Translations under genes and position numbers: made by a program
The notes under the pieces: generated by a model
The model's database searches: none
Told to the model about the DNA's origin: nothing
Seen by the model: the letters and a program-made list of their open reading frames with translations, nothing else
In this document: positions 46,828-55,654 of the stretch, piece by piece
Layout of the letters: every line of letters begins with the position of its first letter
How positions within the stretch are numbered: position 1 is the first letter of the stretch
Origin: Pseudomonas marginalis
GTDB lineage: Bacteria > Pseudomonadota > Gammaproteobacteria > Pseudomonadales > Pseudomonadaceae
Assembly: GCF_008692035.1 (NCBI RefSeq)
Contig: NZ_VTFG01000002.1
Coordinates: forward strand, 1,736,001 to 1,800,000
Direction of reading: 5' to 3'
Length of the DNA stretch: 64,000 nucleotides

Positions 46828-48105
46828 TCAGTGAGCTATCAGTCGATCCAAACCATCCAGCAAGCGCTTAAGCGCCCCCTGGTTAGCCTGCATCACCTTG
46901 AGCCCCGCCTGTGCCATCCGGCGTGCATCCTGCGGCAGTTCGAACAGCTGGCGTACGGCCTCGGCCAGCCCTTCTGCGTCCTCCACCTCTCGCAACGCCC
47001 CCGCTTCGCGCATCATCGCGCTGATTTCGAGGAAGTTGAACACATGGGGCCCCATGATCACCGGCTTGGCCAGCGCCGCCGGTTCCAGCGGGTTGTGCCC
47101 GCCGGTCGCGACCAGGCTGCCGCCGACAAAGGCACTGTCCGCCAGGGCATAGAGAAACAACAGCTCGCCCATGGTATCGCCGAGCAGTACCGACGTTTGC
47201 GCGGTCACCGGCTCGCCGCTGGAGCGACGCACCGTGGCAAACCCTTGTTGCGCACACAACTCGAACATCGGGCCGAAGCGCTCCTGATGACGCGGCACCA
47301 GGATCAGCAGCGCGTTGGGATAGCTCTCGAGCAGTTGCCGGTGGGCCGCCAGCACCACGTCATCTTCGCCTTCGTGGGTGCTGGCAGCGATCCACACCGG
47401 GCGCTCGGCGGCGCCCCATTGCTCGCGCAGGGCGGCGGCGCGCAGCGGCAGCTCGGGGTCGATGGTCAGGTCGAACTTGATCGAACCGGTGACTTCGACG
47501 GTTTCCGCGCGTGCGCCCAGGCTCAGGAAGCGCTGGGCCTCGGTCTCGGTCTGTACCGCGAACAGGCTCATTTCCGATAACATCGGCGCCGTCAGCCTGG
47601 CAAAACGCGCATAGCCCTTGGCCGAGCGCGCCGACAGCCGCGCATTGGCCAAAGCCACCGGAATACCGCGCCGGGCACAGGCGTGGATATGGTTGGGCCA
47701 CAACTCCGTCTCCATGATCACCGCCAGCCTGGGCTGTACACGATCGAGAAAACGCTTGGCTGCACAGGGCAAATCGTAAGGCAGGTAGCAATGCTGGATG
47801 CGCGGCTCGTTGGCGAACAACGCCTGGATGCGCTCGGAACCGGTGGGCGTCATGCAGGTGACGGTGACCGGCAGCTGTGGATAACGCGCCAACAAACCGC
47901 GGATCATCGGCGCCGCGGCAATGCTCTCGCCCACCGACACCGCATGCACCCAGATCCCGCCCGGTTGCATCACCGGCAAGCCATAGGAAAACCGCTCGCC
48001 GACGCGCCGGGCATAGGCCGGCGCCTTGCGTGCACGCAACCAGAGACGTAAGGCCACCAACGGCAGCGCCAGGTAAAACAGACAGCTGTAGAGAGTTCTA
48101 TTCAT
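46828..48105 (-). CDS. waaA: 3-deoxy-D-manno-octulosonic acid (Kdo) transferase
   Basis: 425-residue GT-B glycosyltransferase that adds Kdo to lipid A. The N-terminal membrane anchor (TLYSCLFYLALPLVALRLWLRAR) precedes motifs WVHAVSVGES, METELWPN, and the C-terminal nucleotide-sugar site GGSLVATGGHNPLEPAALAKPVIMGPHVFNF. The ATG at 48105 (MNRTLYSCLFYLALP) is the family start; upstream in-frame sequence overlaps the LysR gene antisense-free and is not conserved. Confidence 0.95.
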   Translation of the reverse strand: MNRTLYSCLFYLALPLVALRLWLRARKAPAYARRVGERFSYGLPVMQPGGIWVHAVSVGESIAAAPMIRGLLARYPQLPVTVTCMTPTGSERIQALFANEPRIQHCYLPYDLPCAAKRFLDRVQPRLAVIMETELWPNHIHACARRGIPVALANARLSARSAKGYARFARLTAPMLSEMSLFAVQTETEAQRFLSLGARAETVEVTGSIKFDLTIDPELPLRAAALREQWGAAERPVWIAASTHEGEDDVVLAAHRQLLESYPNALLILVPRHQERFGPMFELCAQQGFATVRRSSGEPVTAQTSVLLGDTMGELLFLYALADSAFVGGSLVATGGHNPLEPAALAKPVIMGPHVFNFLEISAMMREAGALREVEDAEGLAEAVRQLFELPQDARRMAQAGLKVMQANQGALKRLLDGLDRLIAH

Positions 48106-48128
48106 GGCGGCGGAGTTTATCGGCTTTT

Positions 48129-49019
48129 TCAGTCGATCGCCTGCAAGCACTCGGCAAAACGTTTGGCGAGAAAGCGCGCGGCGGGGCCCAGGTGCTCGTC
48201 GCGCCGCCAGACCAGCTCCACCACCAGGGCCGGTGGCGTCCATTCGCTGTCCAATTCCACCATCTGCTGCTGATAGGTCGGGTACTGCACGATATGCCGT
48301 GGCAGCCACGCCCAGCCCAGGCCGCTCATCAGCCATTCGGCCAATACGTAGAAACTGTCGGCACGCCACACCAGCGGGCTGGCCGCTTCGCTGCCGGGGT
48401 AGACACTGGTCTGGGTCGACATCAACAACTGGCGAAACTGGGCCAGGTGCTGGCAGGTCACGTACGACTCCTTGGCCAGCGGGTGGTTCACCCCGCACAC
48501 CGTGACCATCTCCACACTGCCCACCACCCGCCGCTCCAGGGCTTCGGGGATCTGGTCGTGATAGAACAGCAGGCCCAGGTCGGCCTGGCGCTCCACCAAC
48601 TTGCGCGCCACATCGCCCTGGGCGGCGCTGGACAGTTGTACTTCCAGCAGCGGGTACTGCCCCGCCAATGCCTCAAGGCTGTCGAGTACCGGCTGGAACA
48701 ACATGGCTTCATCCTGGGCCAGGCGCAGGCAGGCTTCTTCACCGCGGGTCAGTGACAGTGCCCGGCCATTGAGGCGCTCACATTGGCGCAGCACTTCGCG
48801 GGCCTCCTCCAGCAACACACTGCCGGCTTCGGTCAGGCTGGGCTGGCGGCCGCTGCTACGGTCGAACAGGCTCACGCCAAGGTCCGTCTCCAGCATCGCA
48901 ATCGCGTTGCTGACTGCCGATTGCGCCTTGCGCTGCCCGCGCGCCACCGCTGAAAACGAACGCTGCTCGGCGACGCTGACAAACAAACGCATCTGCTCCA
49001 GGTTCCATTGCATGCTCAT
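48129..49019 (-). CDS. LysR-family transcriptional regulator
   Basis: 296-residue regulator with an N-terminal winged helix-turn-helix (QMRLFVSVAEQRSFSAVARGQRKAQSAVSNAIAMLE) and a periplasmic-binding-protein-like effector domain. Three ATGs are possible at 49031, 49019 and 49013; I use 49019 without a decisive Shine-Dalgarno. It is divergent from the SMR gene with about 100 nt between, the usual arrangement for a LysR regulator and its target. Effector unknown. Confidence 0.88.
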   Translation of the reverse strand: MSMQWNLEQMRLFVSVAEQRSFSAVARGQRKAQSAVSNAIAMLETDLGVSLFDRSSGRQPSLTEAGSVLLEEAREVLRQCERLNGRALSLTRGEEACLRLAQDEAMLFQPVLDSLEALAGQYPLLEVQLSSAAQGDVARKLVERQADLGLLFYHDQIPEALERRVVGSVEMVTVCGVNHPLAKESYVTCQHLAQFRQLLMSTQTSVYPGSEAASPLVWRADSFYVLAEWLMSGLGWAWLPRHIVQYPTYQQQMVELDSEWTPPALVVELVWRRDEHLGPAARFLAKRFAECLQAID

Positions 49020-49121
49020 GCCACAACCCATCTTAATTTCGGATAGGTAATGACTTTACCCCATCTGATAAAACTCTAGAATGCCGGCCTTATCAGATTG
49101 CTTTACACCGAGGACTCACCC

Positions 49122-49457
49122 ATGAACGCCGCCTACTGCTACCTGGCTATTGCCATCTGCTCGGAAGTGATCGCTACCGTTTCCATGAAAGCCATCAAGG
49201 GCTGGAGTACTCCCATCCCGCTGTTGCTGGTGATCGTCGGCTATGGCGTGGCGTTCTGGATGCTGACCCTGGTGGTGCGTACCGTGCCCGTCGGCGTGGC
49301 CTATGCGGTATGGGCCGGGATGGGCATCGTGATGGTCAGCATTGCCGCGCTGTTTATCTATGGGCAGAAGCTCGATGTGCCGGCGATGCTGGGGATGGGC
49401 CTGATTGTGCTGGGCGTGGTGGTCATCCAGCTGTTTTCGAAAACCGCCGGGCATTGA
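49122..49457 (+). CDS. Small multidrug resistance (SMR) family transporter
   Basis: 111-residue inner-membrane protein with four helices. Glu15 in AICSEVIATVSMKA is the conserved membrane-embedded carboxylate used for proton/substrate exchange. The family includes EmrE-type drug exporters and guanidinium exporters, and sequence alone cannot separate them; the GVAYAVWAGMG loop is the EmrE-like form. GAGGA lies 9 nt before the ATG at 49122. Probably regulated by the divergent LysR. Confidence 0.9.
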   Translation: MNAAYCYLAIAICSEVIATVSMKAIKGWSTPIPLLLVIVGYGVAFWMLTLVVRTVPVGVAYAVWAGMGIVMVSIAALFIYGQKLDVPAMLGMGLIVLGVVVIQLFSKTAGH

Positions 49458-49576
49458 GTGTTCACTTGAGCCTCCATTGAATCCAGGACTCGCCGCCTCG
49501 CTAAAGCGCGACAGCGCCTGCGGTGTGCATGGTGCGGGATGTATACTTGCGGCCTTGTTTTGAAATGAGGTCGCCC

Positions 49577-50752
49577 ATGCCATCCGTTATTTCCACCGAC
49601 GTCCTGATTGTCGGCGCCGGAGTTGCCGGCCTCTGGCTGAATGCGCGCCTACGCCGCCAGGGGTTTTCCACGGTGCTGGTGGAAAACGCCACATTAGGTG
49701 GCGGGCAAAGCGTGAAATCCCAGGGGATTATCCACGGCGGTGCCAAATATGCCCTGCACGGCGCCCTCACCGGCGCCTCCGAAGCCATTGCCGATATGCC
49801 GCGCCGCTGGCGTGAAGCCCTGGCCGGTGACGGCGAGCTGGACCTGTCCGGCGTGCGCGTGCTCTCGCAAGCCCATTACCTGTGGTCCCCTGGCACGATC
49901 GCCGGCAACCTCACCAGCTTTTTTGCCAGCAAGGCCGTGCGCGGCCGTGTCGATCAGGTCAAGGGCGACGACCTGCCGCCGGCCCTGCAAGACCGTGGCT
50001 TCAAGGGCAAGGTCTATCGCCTGGCCGAACTGGTGGTGGACGTACCCAGCGTGATCGAACGCCTGGCGCAACTGGCCGGTGACGGCTTGCTCGCCGGGCA
50101 GCGCATCGAACCACTGCGCGAAGGCGACACCCTGGTGGGCCTGAAGGTCGATGGCCGCGAAATCCGCGCCCAGCGCATCGTCCTGAGCGCCGGCGGCGGT
50201 ACCGCCGAACTGCTCGCCGCCCTCGGCCTGAGCCAGCCGGCCATGCAGAAACGCCCGTTGCATATGATCATCGCCAAGGGCCCAGGCCTGAAGCCGCTGT
50301 ACGCCCACTGCCTGGGCGGCGGTACCAAGCCGCGCATCACCGTCACCACGCACCCGGCTGCCGATGGCAATTGGGTGTGGTACCTGGGCGGCGACATTGC
50401 CGAGGCCGACGGCGTGGCACGCACACCCGAAGAACAGATAGCCACCGCCCGGAAAGAGCTGGCGCACCTGCTGCCCTGGATCGATATGAGCCAGACCCGC
50501 TGGGCGACGCTGCGGGTCGACCGCGCAGAACCCCTGCAATCGGGCCTGAGCCGGCCTGACAACGCCTTCGTCGCCGAAGAGGGCCGCCTGCTGGTGGGCT
50601 GGCCGACCAAGCTGGCGCTGGCGCCGGATTTCGCCGATCGCGTGATCAACAGCCTCGAACGCGACGGCATCCGCCCAACCGCATCGGAGCCTTTGCCCGA
50701 CCTGCCAAAACCCGCCATCGGCGTACCGGCCTGGGAGCAACTGTTGCCATGA
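49577..50752 (+). CDS. FAD-dependent oxidoreductase (DAO-like)
   Basis: 391-residue flavoprotein with an N-terminal Rossmann FAD-binding motif VLIVGAGVAGLWLNARLRRQGF (GAGVAG) and the GGGQSVKSQGIIHGG segment of the D-amino-acid-oxidase/glycerol-3-phosphate-dehydrogenase superfamily. A substrate cannot be named. GAGG 6 nt upstream supports ATG at 49577. Its stop overlaps the aldo/keto reductase start (ATGA), so the two are translationally coupled. Confidence 0.85.
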   Translation: MPSVISTDVLIVGAGVAGLWLNARLRRQGFSTVLVENATLGGGQSVKSQGIIHGGAKYALHGALTGASEAIADMPRRWREALAGDGELDLSGVRVLSQAHYLWSPGTIAGNLTSFFASKAVRGRVDQVKGDDLPPALQDRGFKGKVYRLAELVVDVPSVIERLAQLAGDGLLAGQRIEPLREGDTLVGLKVDGREIRAQRIVLSAGGGTAELLAALGLSQPAMQKRPLHMIIAKGPGLKPLYAHCLGGGTKPRITVTTHPAADGNWVWYLGGDIAEADGVARTPEEQIATARKELAHLLPWIDMSQTRWATLRVDRAEPLQSGLSRPDNAFVAEEGRLLVGWPTKLALAPDFADRVINSLERDGIRPTASEPLPDLPKPAIGVPAWEQLLP

Positions 50753-51561
50753 GCCTGCCGACCCTGCACGACCTGCACCGCCCCTTGGGCAGCACCGGCC
50801 TGCTGGTGTCGCCGCTCGGCCTCGGCACCGTCAAGCTGGGCCGCGACCAGGGTGTGAAGTACCCCAGCGGTTTCACCATTCCCGATGACGACGAAGCACG
50901 GATGTTGCTGCGCCAGGCCCGCCAGCTGGGCATCAACCTGATCGATACCGCACCCGCCTACGGGCGCAGCGAAGAACGCCTGGGGCCACTGCTGCGCGGC
51001 CAGCGCCAGGACTGGGTGATTGTCAGCAAGGTCGGCGAGGAGTTCGAAGCAGGCCTGTCCCGCCATGATTTCAGCGCTGCCCATACACGGATGTCGATCG
51101 AGCGCAGCTTGAAACGACTTGAAACGGATTTTATCGATCTGGTGCTGGTGCACTCCGATGGCAACGACCTGCACATCCTCAACGACTGTGAGGTGTACCC
51201 GACCCTCGCGCAGTTGAAACAAGAGGGCAAGATTCGCGGTTTCGGCTTCTCCGGCAAAACCGTCGAAGGTGGCGTGAGGGCTCTGGAACAAGGTGATTGC
51301 GCGATGGTCACCTACAATCTGAACGAACAGGCGGAAAAAGCCGTCATTGAGCATGCGGCGGCCCATGGCAAGGGCATCCTGGTCAAAAAGGCGCTGGCCA
51401 GCGGCCACGTCTGCCTGGAACCGGGAATGGATCCAATACACGCCAGTTTCATGCTGTTGTTTGCGCAAACGGGCGTCGCCAGTGCTATTGTCGGGACCAT
51501 CAATCCGCTGCACCTGGCCCATAACGTGGCGACCGCTGCCAAGGTCATTCGTCAACTCTGA
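50749..51561 (+). CDS. Aldo/keto reductase
   Basis: 270-residue NADPH-dependent reductase with a TIM barrel. The catalytic tetrad can be placed: Asp in NLIDTAPAYG, the Tyr of the same motif, Lys in WVIVSKVG and His in DLVLVHSDGN. The length is shorter than typical AKRs (about 300 or more). Substrate unknown. Middle gene of a three-gene operon with an FAD oxidoreductase and an unassigned protein. Confidence 0.87.
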   Translation: MSLPTLHDLHRPLGSTGLLVSPLGLGTVKLGRDQGVKYPSGFTIPDDDEARMLLRQARQLGINLIDTAPAYGRSEERLGPLLRGQRQDWVIVSKVGEEFEAGLSRHDFSAAHTRMSIERSLKRLETDFIDLVLVHSDGNDLHILNDCEVYPTLAQLKQEGKIRGFGFSGKTVEGGVRALEQGDCAMVTYNLNEQAEKAVIEHAAAHGKGILVKKALASGHVCLEPGMDPIHASFMLLFAQTGVASAIVGTINPLHLAHNVATAAKVIRQL

Positions 51562-51602
51562 TGCCGCCGACGCGGCCGACCCCGTCGCAAGAAGGAGCCG
51601 AC

Positions 51603-52571
51603 ATGCCGCGAACGCTCATAAGAAAAAACCCCAGCAACTTCAAGACACTGCCCCTGCACGTCGAAGCCACCCCCGAAGGCCTGAGCTACCAGAGCGTGGG
51701 TATGCCGCTCAACTTCGCCCAGACCCTGCAACGGCGCAAGCCGGTAGAGGTGCCGGATGCCGAACGCTTCGCCCTGGAACTGGCCAACCTCGGCGTATCG
51801 GTGCGCCTGACACTGCACTGGCAAAACAAGGATTACTGGGTGTTGGTGCGCCAGCGTCGCCAGGACCGTGGCGATGTGGTGCTCAAGCTGATCTCCGGCT
51901 ACGTGCCCGCCCATGAACTGAACCTGCCGCTGCACACCGCCATCCAGGAGATTGCCGAGGAGTGCCTGCTGGAGACCCCGGAAGGCTGGCTCGGCGGGCG
52001 CTTCAACGACACCTGGTTGCCGGCCCCCTACTCCGCCGCGCTGCATTACCGCGAAGCCTTGCCGTTTCGCCTGAGCCCTTTGTCAGGGGCCGCACGCCCG
52101 GTACGTTGCGCAACCACCCAACTGATCGAGCGCCCGCGGGCCTATGTGCATGTGCCGACCGCGTCGCTGCAACTGATTTATGACTTGCGCCTGGAAGTGC
52201 CGAAGGAAGCCAAATCCCTGAGCCTGTTCCATGTGGATGAGCGGCTTGAAGGCGACCAACTGGTGGCACGCCTGGACCGCCAGCGCCCGGACCTGTACCT
52301 GATGCCATTGAAAGACGGCCAACCGCTCGCCGAGCTCTACACCGTCAAGAAAGACCAGCTCTACCCCGCCAGCACCCGCGGCCTGTACCTGGCGGAAAGC
52401 TTCGCCCAGCAGGAAGGCTGGCTGGTGCGCGACGAACGCATTCGCTGGAAGGATTGGCTGCGGCAGCAAGGCCTGGCGGAGCCTGAGAAAGAATCGAAAT
52501 TGAAGCGCCTGACCGGCAAGGCGCGCCAGATGCTGCGCAAGATCGTGCCAAAGAAAAAAACCAGCCGATGA
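51603..52571 (+). CDS. Protein of unknown function with Nudix-like box
   Basis: 322-residue cytoplasmic protein that I cannot assign. Residues 99-123 (GYVPAHELNLPLHTAIQEIAEE) resemble a Nudix box: G-x5-E is followed by QEIAEE in place of REUxEE, with two extra residues between and Leu where the last Gly should be. The C-terminus is basic (KLKRLTGKARQMLRKIVPKKK). AAGGAG 6 nt before the ATG at 51603 fixes the start; an in-frame GTG-type extension to 51561 is less likely. It follows the aldo/keto reductase after 41 nt. Homologues have been given unsupported names in databases, so no function is claimed. Confidence 0.7.
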   Translation: MPRTLIRKNPSNFKTLPLHVEATPEGLSYQSVGMPLNFAQTLQRRKPVEVPDAERFALELANLGVSVRLTLHWQNKDYWVLVRQRRQDRGDVVLKLISGYVPAHELNLPLHTAIQEIAEECLLETPEGWLGGRFNDTWLPAPYSAALHYREALPFRLSPLSGAARPVRCATTQLIERPRAYVHVPTASLQLIYDLRLEVPKEAKSLSLFHVDERLEGDQLVARLDRQRPDLYLMPLKDGQPLAELYTVKKDQLYPASTRGLYLAESFAQQEGWLVRDERIRWKDWLRQQGLAEPEKESKLKRLTGKARQMLRKIVPKKKTSR

Positions 52572-52578
52572 GGGCTGG
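52553..52578 (-). terminator. Terminator of the waaL-msbA-hldE operon, inside the convergent gene's 3' end
   Basis: On the minus strand CCAGCC-CTCAT-CGGCTGG is followed by TTTTTTTC. It lies 11 nt past the epimerase stop and overlaps the last codons (KKKTSR) of the plus-strand gene, whose Lys codons supply the A-run. Confidence 0.85.
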
Positions 52579-52589
52579 CTTCTGCTGGA

Positions 52590-53525
52590 TCAGCCCTTGA
52601 GCAACCGCGCCAGGCCAACCGTCAACGGGGTCGGCTCAGGCAGCTTGAAGCTGGCCAGCAAACGCTGGTTATTTGCCCGCGAATGCCGAATGTCTCCCGA
52701 GCGTGCCGGGCCGTAAGTCACGGCAGGCAACGTACCAATGGCCTCTTCCAGCGCCTGCAGCACCTGCTTGAGGGTAGTCGTGCGGTTCCAGCCGACGTTG
52801 ATCGCCCCCAACGGCGCGTCCGGGGCTTCGATGGCCTGCACCAGCACGTCCACCAGGTCTTCCACGTACATGAAGTCGCGGGTCTGCTCGCCATCGCCGA
52901 ACACGGTAATCGGCAGGCCTTGCTGAGCCCGTTCGCTGAAGATGCTGATCACGCCGGAGTACGGCGATGACGGATCCTGGCGCGGGCCGAAGATATTGAA
53001 GAAGCGGAAAATCACCGGTTCCAGGCCATGCTGGCGCCGGTAGAAGTCGAAGTAATGCTCGCCGGCCAACTTGTCCGAGGCATAGGGCGTCAACGGCGCC
53101 TTGGCGGTCTCTTCGTCAATGGAAGCACCTTCGCCGTTGTTGCCATACACCGCCGCGCTGGAAGCGAATACCACCCGCTTCACACCGGCTTTGCGCATGG
53201 CTTCGCAGACATTCAAGGTACCGACGAAATTGCTCTGGTGCGTGCTGACCGGGTCATCCACCGAAGCCTGCACGGAAGCGACCGCCGCCAGGTGCACCAC
53301 CGCCGTCGCACCGACAGCGGCACGCGCCACCATCTCGGCGTCGGCGACATCCCCCTCGAGCAGCTCGACGCGCGGGTTGTCCAGCGGCAGGTTGCTGCGT
53401 TTGCCCGTGGACAGGTTATCCAGCACTCGCACTGCGTAGCCCTTGGCAAGCAGCGCGTCGACCAGGTGCGAGCCAATGAAGCCCGCGCCACCGGTGATCA
53501 GGACCAACGGATCAGCCTTACTCAT
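52590..53525 (-). CDS. NAD-dependent epimerase/dehydratase (GalE-like)
   Basis: 311-residue extended SDR. The NAD site is ITGGAGFIGSHL (residues about 10-21), the catalytic pair is Tyr and Lys in TPYASDKLAGEHY, with SSAAVYG before it. The closest families are UDP-glucose/UDP-GlcNAc 4-epimerases; the substrate is not determinable by eye. It overlaps hldE by 8 nt, so it is the last gene of the LPS operon and probably supplies a nucleotide sugar for core or O-antigen. Confidence 0.88.
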   Translation of the reverse strand: MSKADPLVLITGGAGFIGSHLVDALLAKGYAVRVLDNLSTGKRSNLPLDNPRVELLEGDVADAEMVARAAVGATAVVHLAAVASVQASVDDPVSTHQSNFVGTLNVCEAMRKAGVKRVVFASSAAVYGNNGEGASIDEETAKAPLTPYASDKLAGEHYFDFYRRQHGLEPVIFRFFNIFGPRQDPSSPYSGVISIFSERAQQGLPITVFGDGEQTRDFMYVEDLVDVLVQAIEAPDAPLGAINVGWNRTTTLKQVLQALEEAIGTLPAVTYGPARSGDIRHSRANNQRLLASFKLPEPTPLTVGLARLLKG

Positions 53526-54942
53526 TGCTGCGGATCTTCTCGACAATGGCGGTGGTCGAGCTGTTCTCAACCAGGCCCAGCACTTTGACCTTGCCGCCGT
53601 AGGCGCTGACGATGTCGGCACCGACCACCTGGTCGACGGAGTAGTCGCCGCCCTTGACCAGCACGTCCGGCTTGACCTGGGCCAGCAGGTTTTCCGGGGT
53701 GGCTTCAGGGAAGCTGATCACCCAATCCACCGCGCCCAACCCGGCCAATACCGCCATGCGTCGGTCGACGCTGTTGATCGGACGGCCAGGGCCTTTCAGG
53801 CGGCTGACCGACGCGTCATCGTTGACCGCGACGATCAGGCGATCACCTTGGGCGCGAGCCTGCTCCAGGTAGGTCACATGGCCGGCGTGGAGGATGTCGA
53901 AACAGCCATTGGTGAACACAATGCTTTCGTTGTGGGCACGGGCATCGTCAATCGCCAGCAGCAATTGCTCGATGCTCAGCACACCACGTTCCGAACCTTC
54001 GGAGCGCTGGATCGCCCGGCGCAGTTCAGGCGCGCTGATCGCGGCCGTCCCCAGCTTGCCGACCACAATACCCGCCGCCAGGTTGGCCAGGGCCACGGCG
54101 TGGGGCAACTCTTCGCCGGCCGCAATGGAGGCCGCCAGGGTGGAAATCACGGTGTCACCGGCACCGGTGACGTCAAACACTTCACGGGCACGCGCCGGCA
54201 GGTGCATCGCCGGGTGACCGGGACGCAGCAGGGTCATGCCGTGCTCGCCACGGGTCACCAGCAAGGCGCCGAGGTCAAGGTCGGCCATGAGTGCCGCGCC
54301 TTTGCTCACCAGGTCGTGCTCATCGGCGCAACCGCCGACGATGGCTTCGAACTCGCTGAGGTTCGGTGTGATCAGGCTGGCACCTCGATAAATCGAGAAG
54401 TCCTTGCCCTTGGGATCGGCCAGTACCGGAATGTTCCGCGCCTTGGCGGCCTGGATCAGTTCCTGGTGGTTCTTCAGGGCGCCTTTGCCGTAGTCGGACA
54501 ACACCAGCACCTTGATACCTTCAAGCAACGCGTCGACCTGGCCGCTGAGGGCCAGGGCGTCGGTGGCGAAGGGTTCTTCAAAATCGATACGCAGCAATTG
54601 CTGGTGACGGCTCATCACCCTCAGCTTGACGATGGTCGGCTGATGGGCAATGCGCTGGAACAGCGCGCGCACGCCGGCGCCGCGCAGGCTGTTGGCCAGG
54701 CTGTCGGCGGCTTCGTCGTCGCCGGTCACACCGACCAGGGAGGCCGGGGCGCCGAGGGCGGCAATATTGAGGGCAACGTTGGCAGCGCCACCTGGACGGT
54801 CTTCGATTTGCTCGACCTTGACTACCGGTACCGGCGCCTCAGGGGAAATCCGTGAGGTACCGCCATGCCAGTAACGGTCGAGCATGACATCGCCGACCAC
54901 CAAGACAGGGGCTTGATCGAATCGCGGCATGGACAACTTCAT
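53518..54942 (-). CDS. hldE: Bifunctional heptose 7-phosphate kinase/heptose 1-phosphate adenylyltransferase
   Basis: 474-residue fused enzyme making ADP-D-glycero-beta-D-manno-heptose for the LPS inner core. Domain 1 (about 1-320) is a ribokinase-type kinase with GGAANVALN and DVTGAGDTV; domain 2 (about 342-474) is a nucleotidyltransferase with FTNGCFDILHAGHVTYL. The ATG at 54942 is the family start. It overlaps the epimerase by 8 nt. Confidence 0.96.
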   Translation of the reverse strand: MKLSMPRFDQAPVLVVGDVMLDRYWHGGTSRISPEAPVPVVKVEQIEDRPGGAANVALNIAALGAPASLVGVTGDDEAADSLANSLRGAGVRALFQRIAHQPTIVKLRVMSRHQQLLRIDFEEPFATDALALSGQVDALLEGIKVLVLSDYGKGALKNHQELIQAAKARNIPVLADPKGKDFSIYRGASLITPNLSEFEAIVGGCADEHDLVSKGAALMADLDLGALLVTRGEHGMTLLRPGHPAMHLPARAREVFDVTGAGDTVISTLAASIAAGEELPHAVALANLAAGIVVGKLGTAAISAPELRRAIQRSEGSERGVLSIEQLLLAIDDARAHNESIVFTNGCFDILHAGHVTYLEQARAQGDRLIVAVNDDASVSRLKGPGRPINSVDRRMAVLAGLGAVDWVISFPEATPENLLAQVKPDVLVKGGDYSVDQVVGADIVSAYGGKVKVLGLVENSSTTAIVEKIRSNE

Positions 54943-55045
54943 GGAGCAACCCACATACAAAATGAACAGGGGCGCGATATTAGCACAGGGTGAGCGCCGC
55001 CTAGTTCGAGAGCTTTATCCGCGATGCATCAGGCACTGAAACTGA

Positions 55046-55654
55046 TCACTTTTTAAACAGTATCGCCAGGATGTGCTCCACGGCTTCGGCCAGCTCGACC
55101 TCATCGGTATTGATTTCGCAGTCGGCCGCAAGCGGTGCCTCATAGGGGCTGTCCAACCCGGTGAAGGCCTTGATGCGCCCCTCCAGTGCGGCGCGGTACA
55201 AGCCCTTGGGATCGCGCCGGGCACATACGTCAAAGGGCGTGCTGACATAAATCTCAAAGAACTGCTCCGGCCCGAACAGCGCCCTGGCGCTCGCGCGATC
55301 GACGCTGAACGGCGAGATCGCCGACACAATGACAATCAAGCCGGCGTCCACCATCAGGCGCGCCACTTCGCCGATACGCCGGATATTTTCCTTGCGCGCC
55401 GCATCGCTCATGCCCAGGTCATTGCACAGCCCCGCGCGCAAGTTATCGCCATCGAGCACGAAGGTGTGCCGTCCCTGCTCGTTGAGTTGCACCTCCAGGG
55501 CATTGGCCAGGGTCGACTTGCCGGACCCGGACAGCCCCGTCAGCCATACGCAGCAGGGCTGCTGATGCTTGAGCGCCGCCCGTGCGGCCACGGACAGCGA
55601 TAGGGAAAAGGGACGGATGGCAGCGCAACCGCCGGTCAGCAACTGGCTATTCAT
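55046..55654 (-). CDS. cysC: Adenylylsulfate (APS) kinase
   Basis: 202-residue enzyme phosphorylating APS to PAPS, the universal sulfate donor. Walker A is GLSGSGKST at residues 40-48, and LDGDNLRAGLCNDLGMS and FIEIYVSTP-like (FFEIYVSTPFDVCARRDPKGLY) segments are the APS-kinase hallmarks. It is free-standing rather than fused to CysN. It overlaps the upstream sulfotransferase by 8 nt, indicating that its PAPS is made for that enzyme rather than for cysteine synthesis. Confidence 0.94.
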   Translation of the reverse strand: MNSQLLTGGCAAIRPFSLSLSVAARAALKHQQPCCVWLTGLSGSGKSTLANALEVQLNEQGRHTFVLDGDNLRAGLCNDLGMSDAARKENIRRIGEVARLMVDAGLIVIVSAISPFSVDRASARALFGPEQFFEIYVSTPFDVCARRDPKGLYRAALEGRIKAFTGLDSPYEAPLAADCEINTDEVELAEAVEHILAILFKK

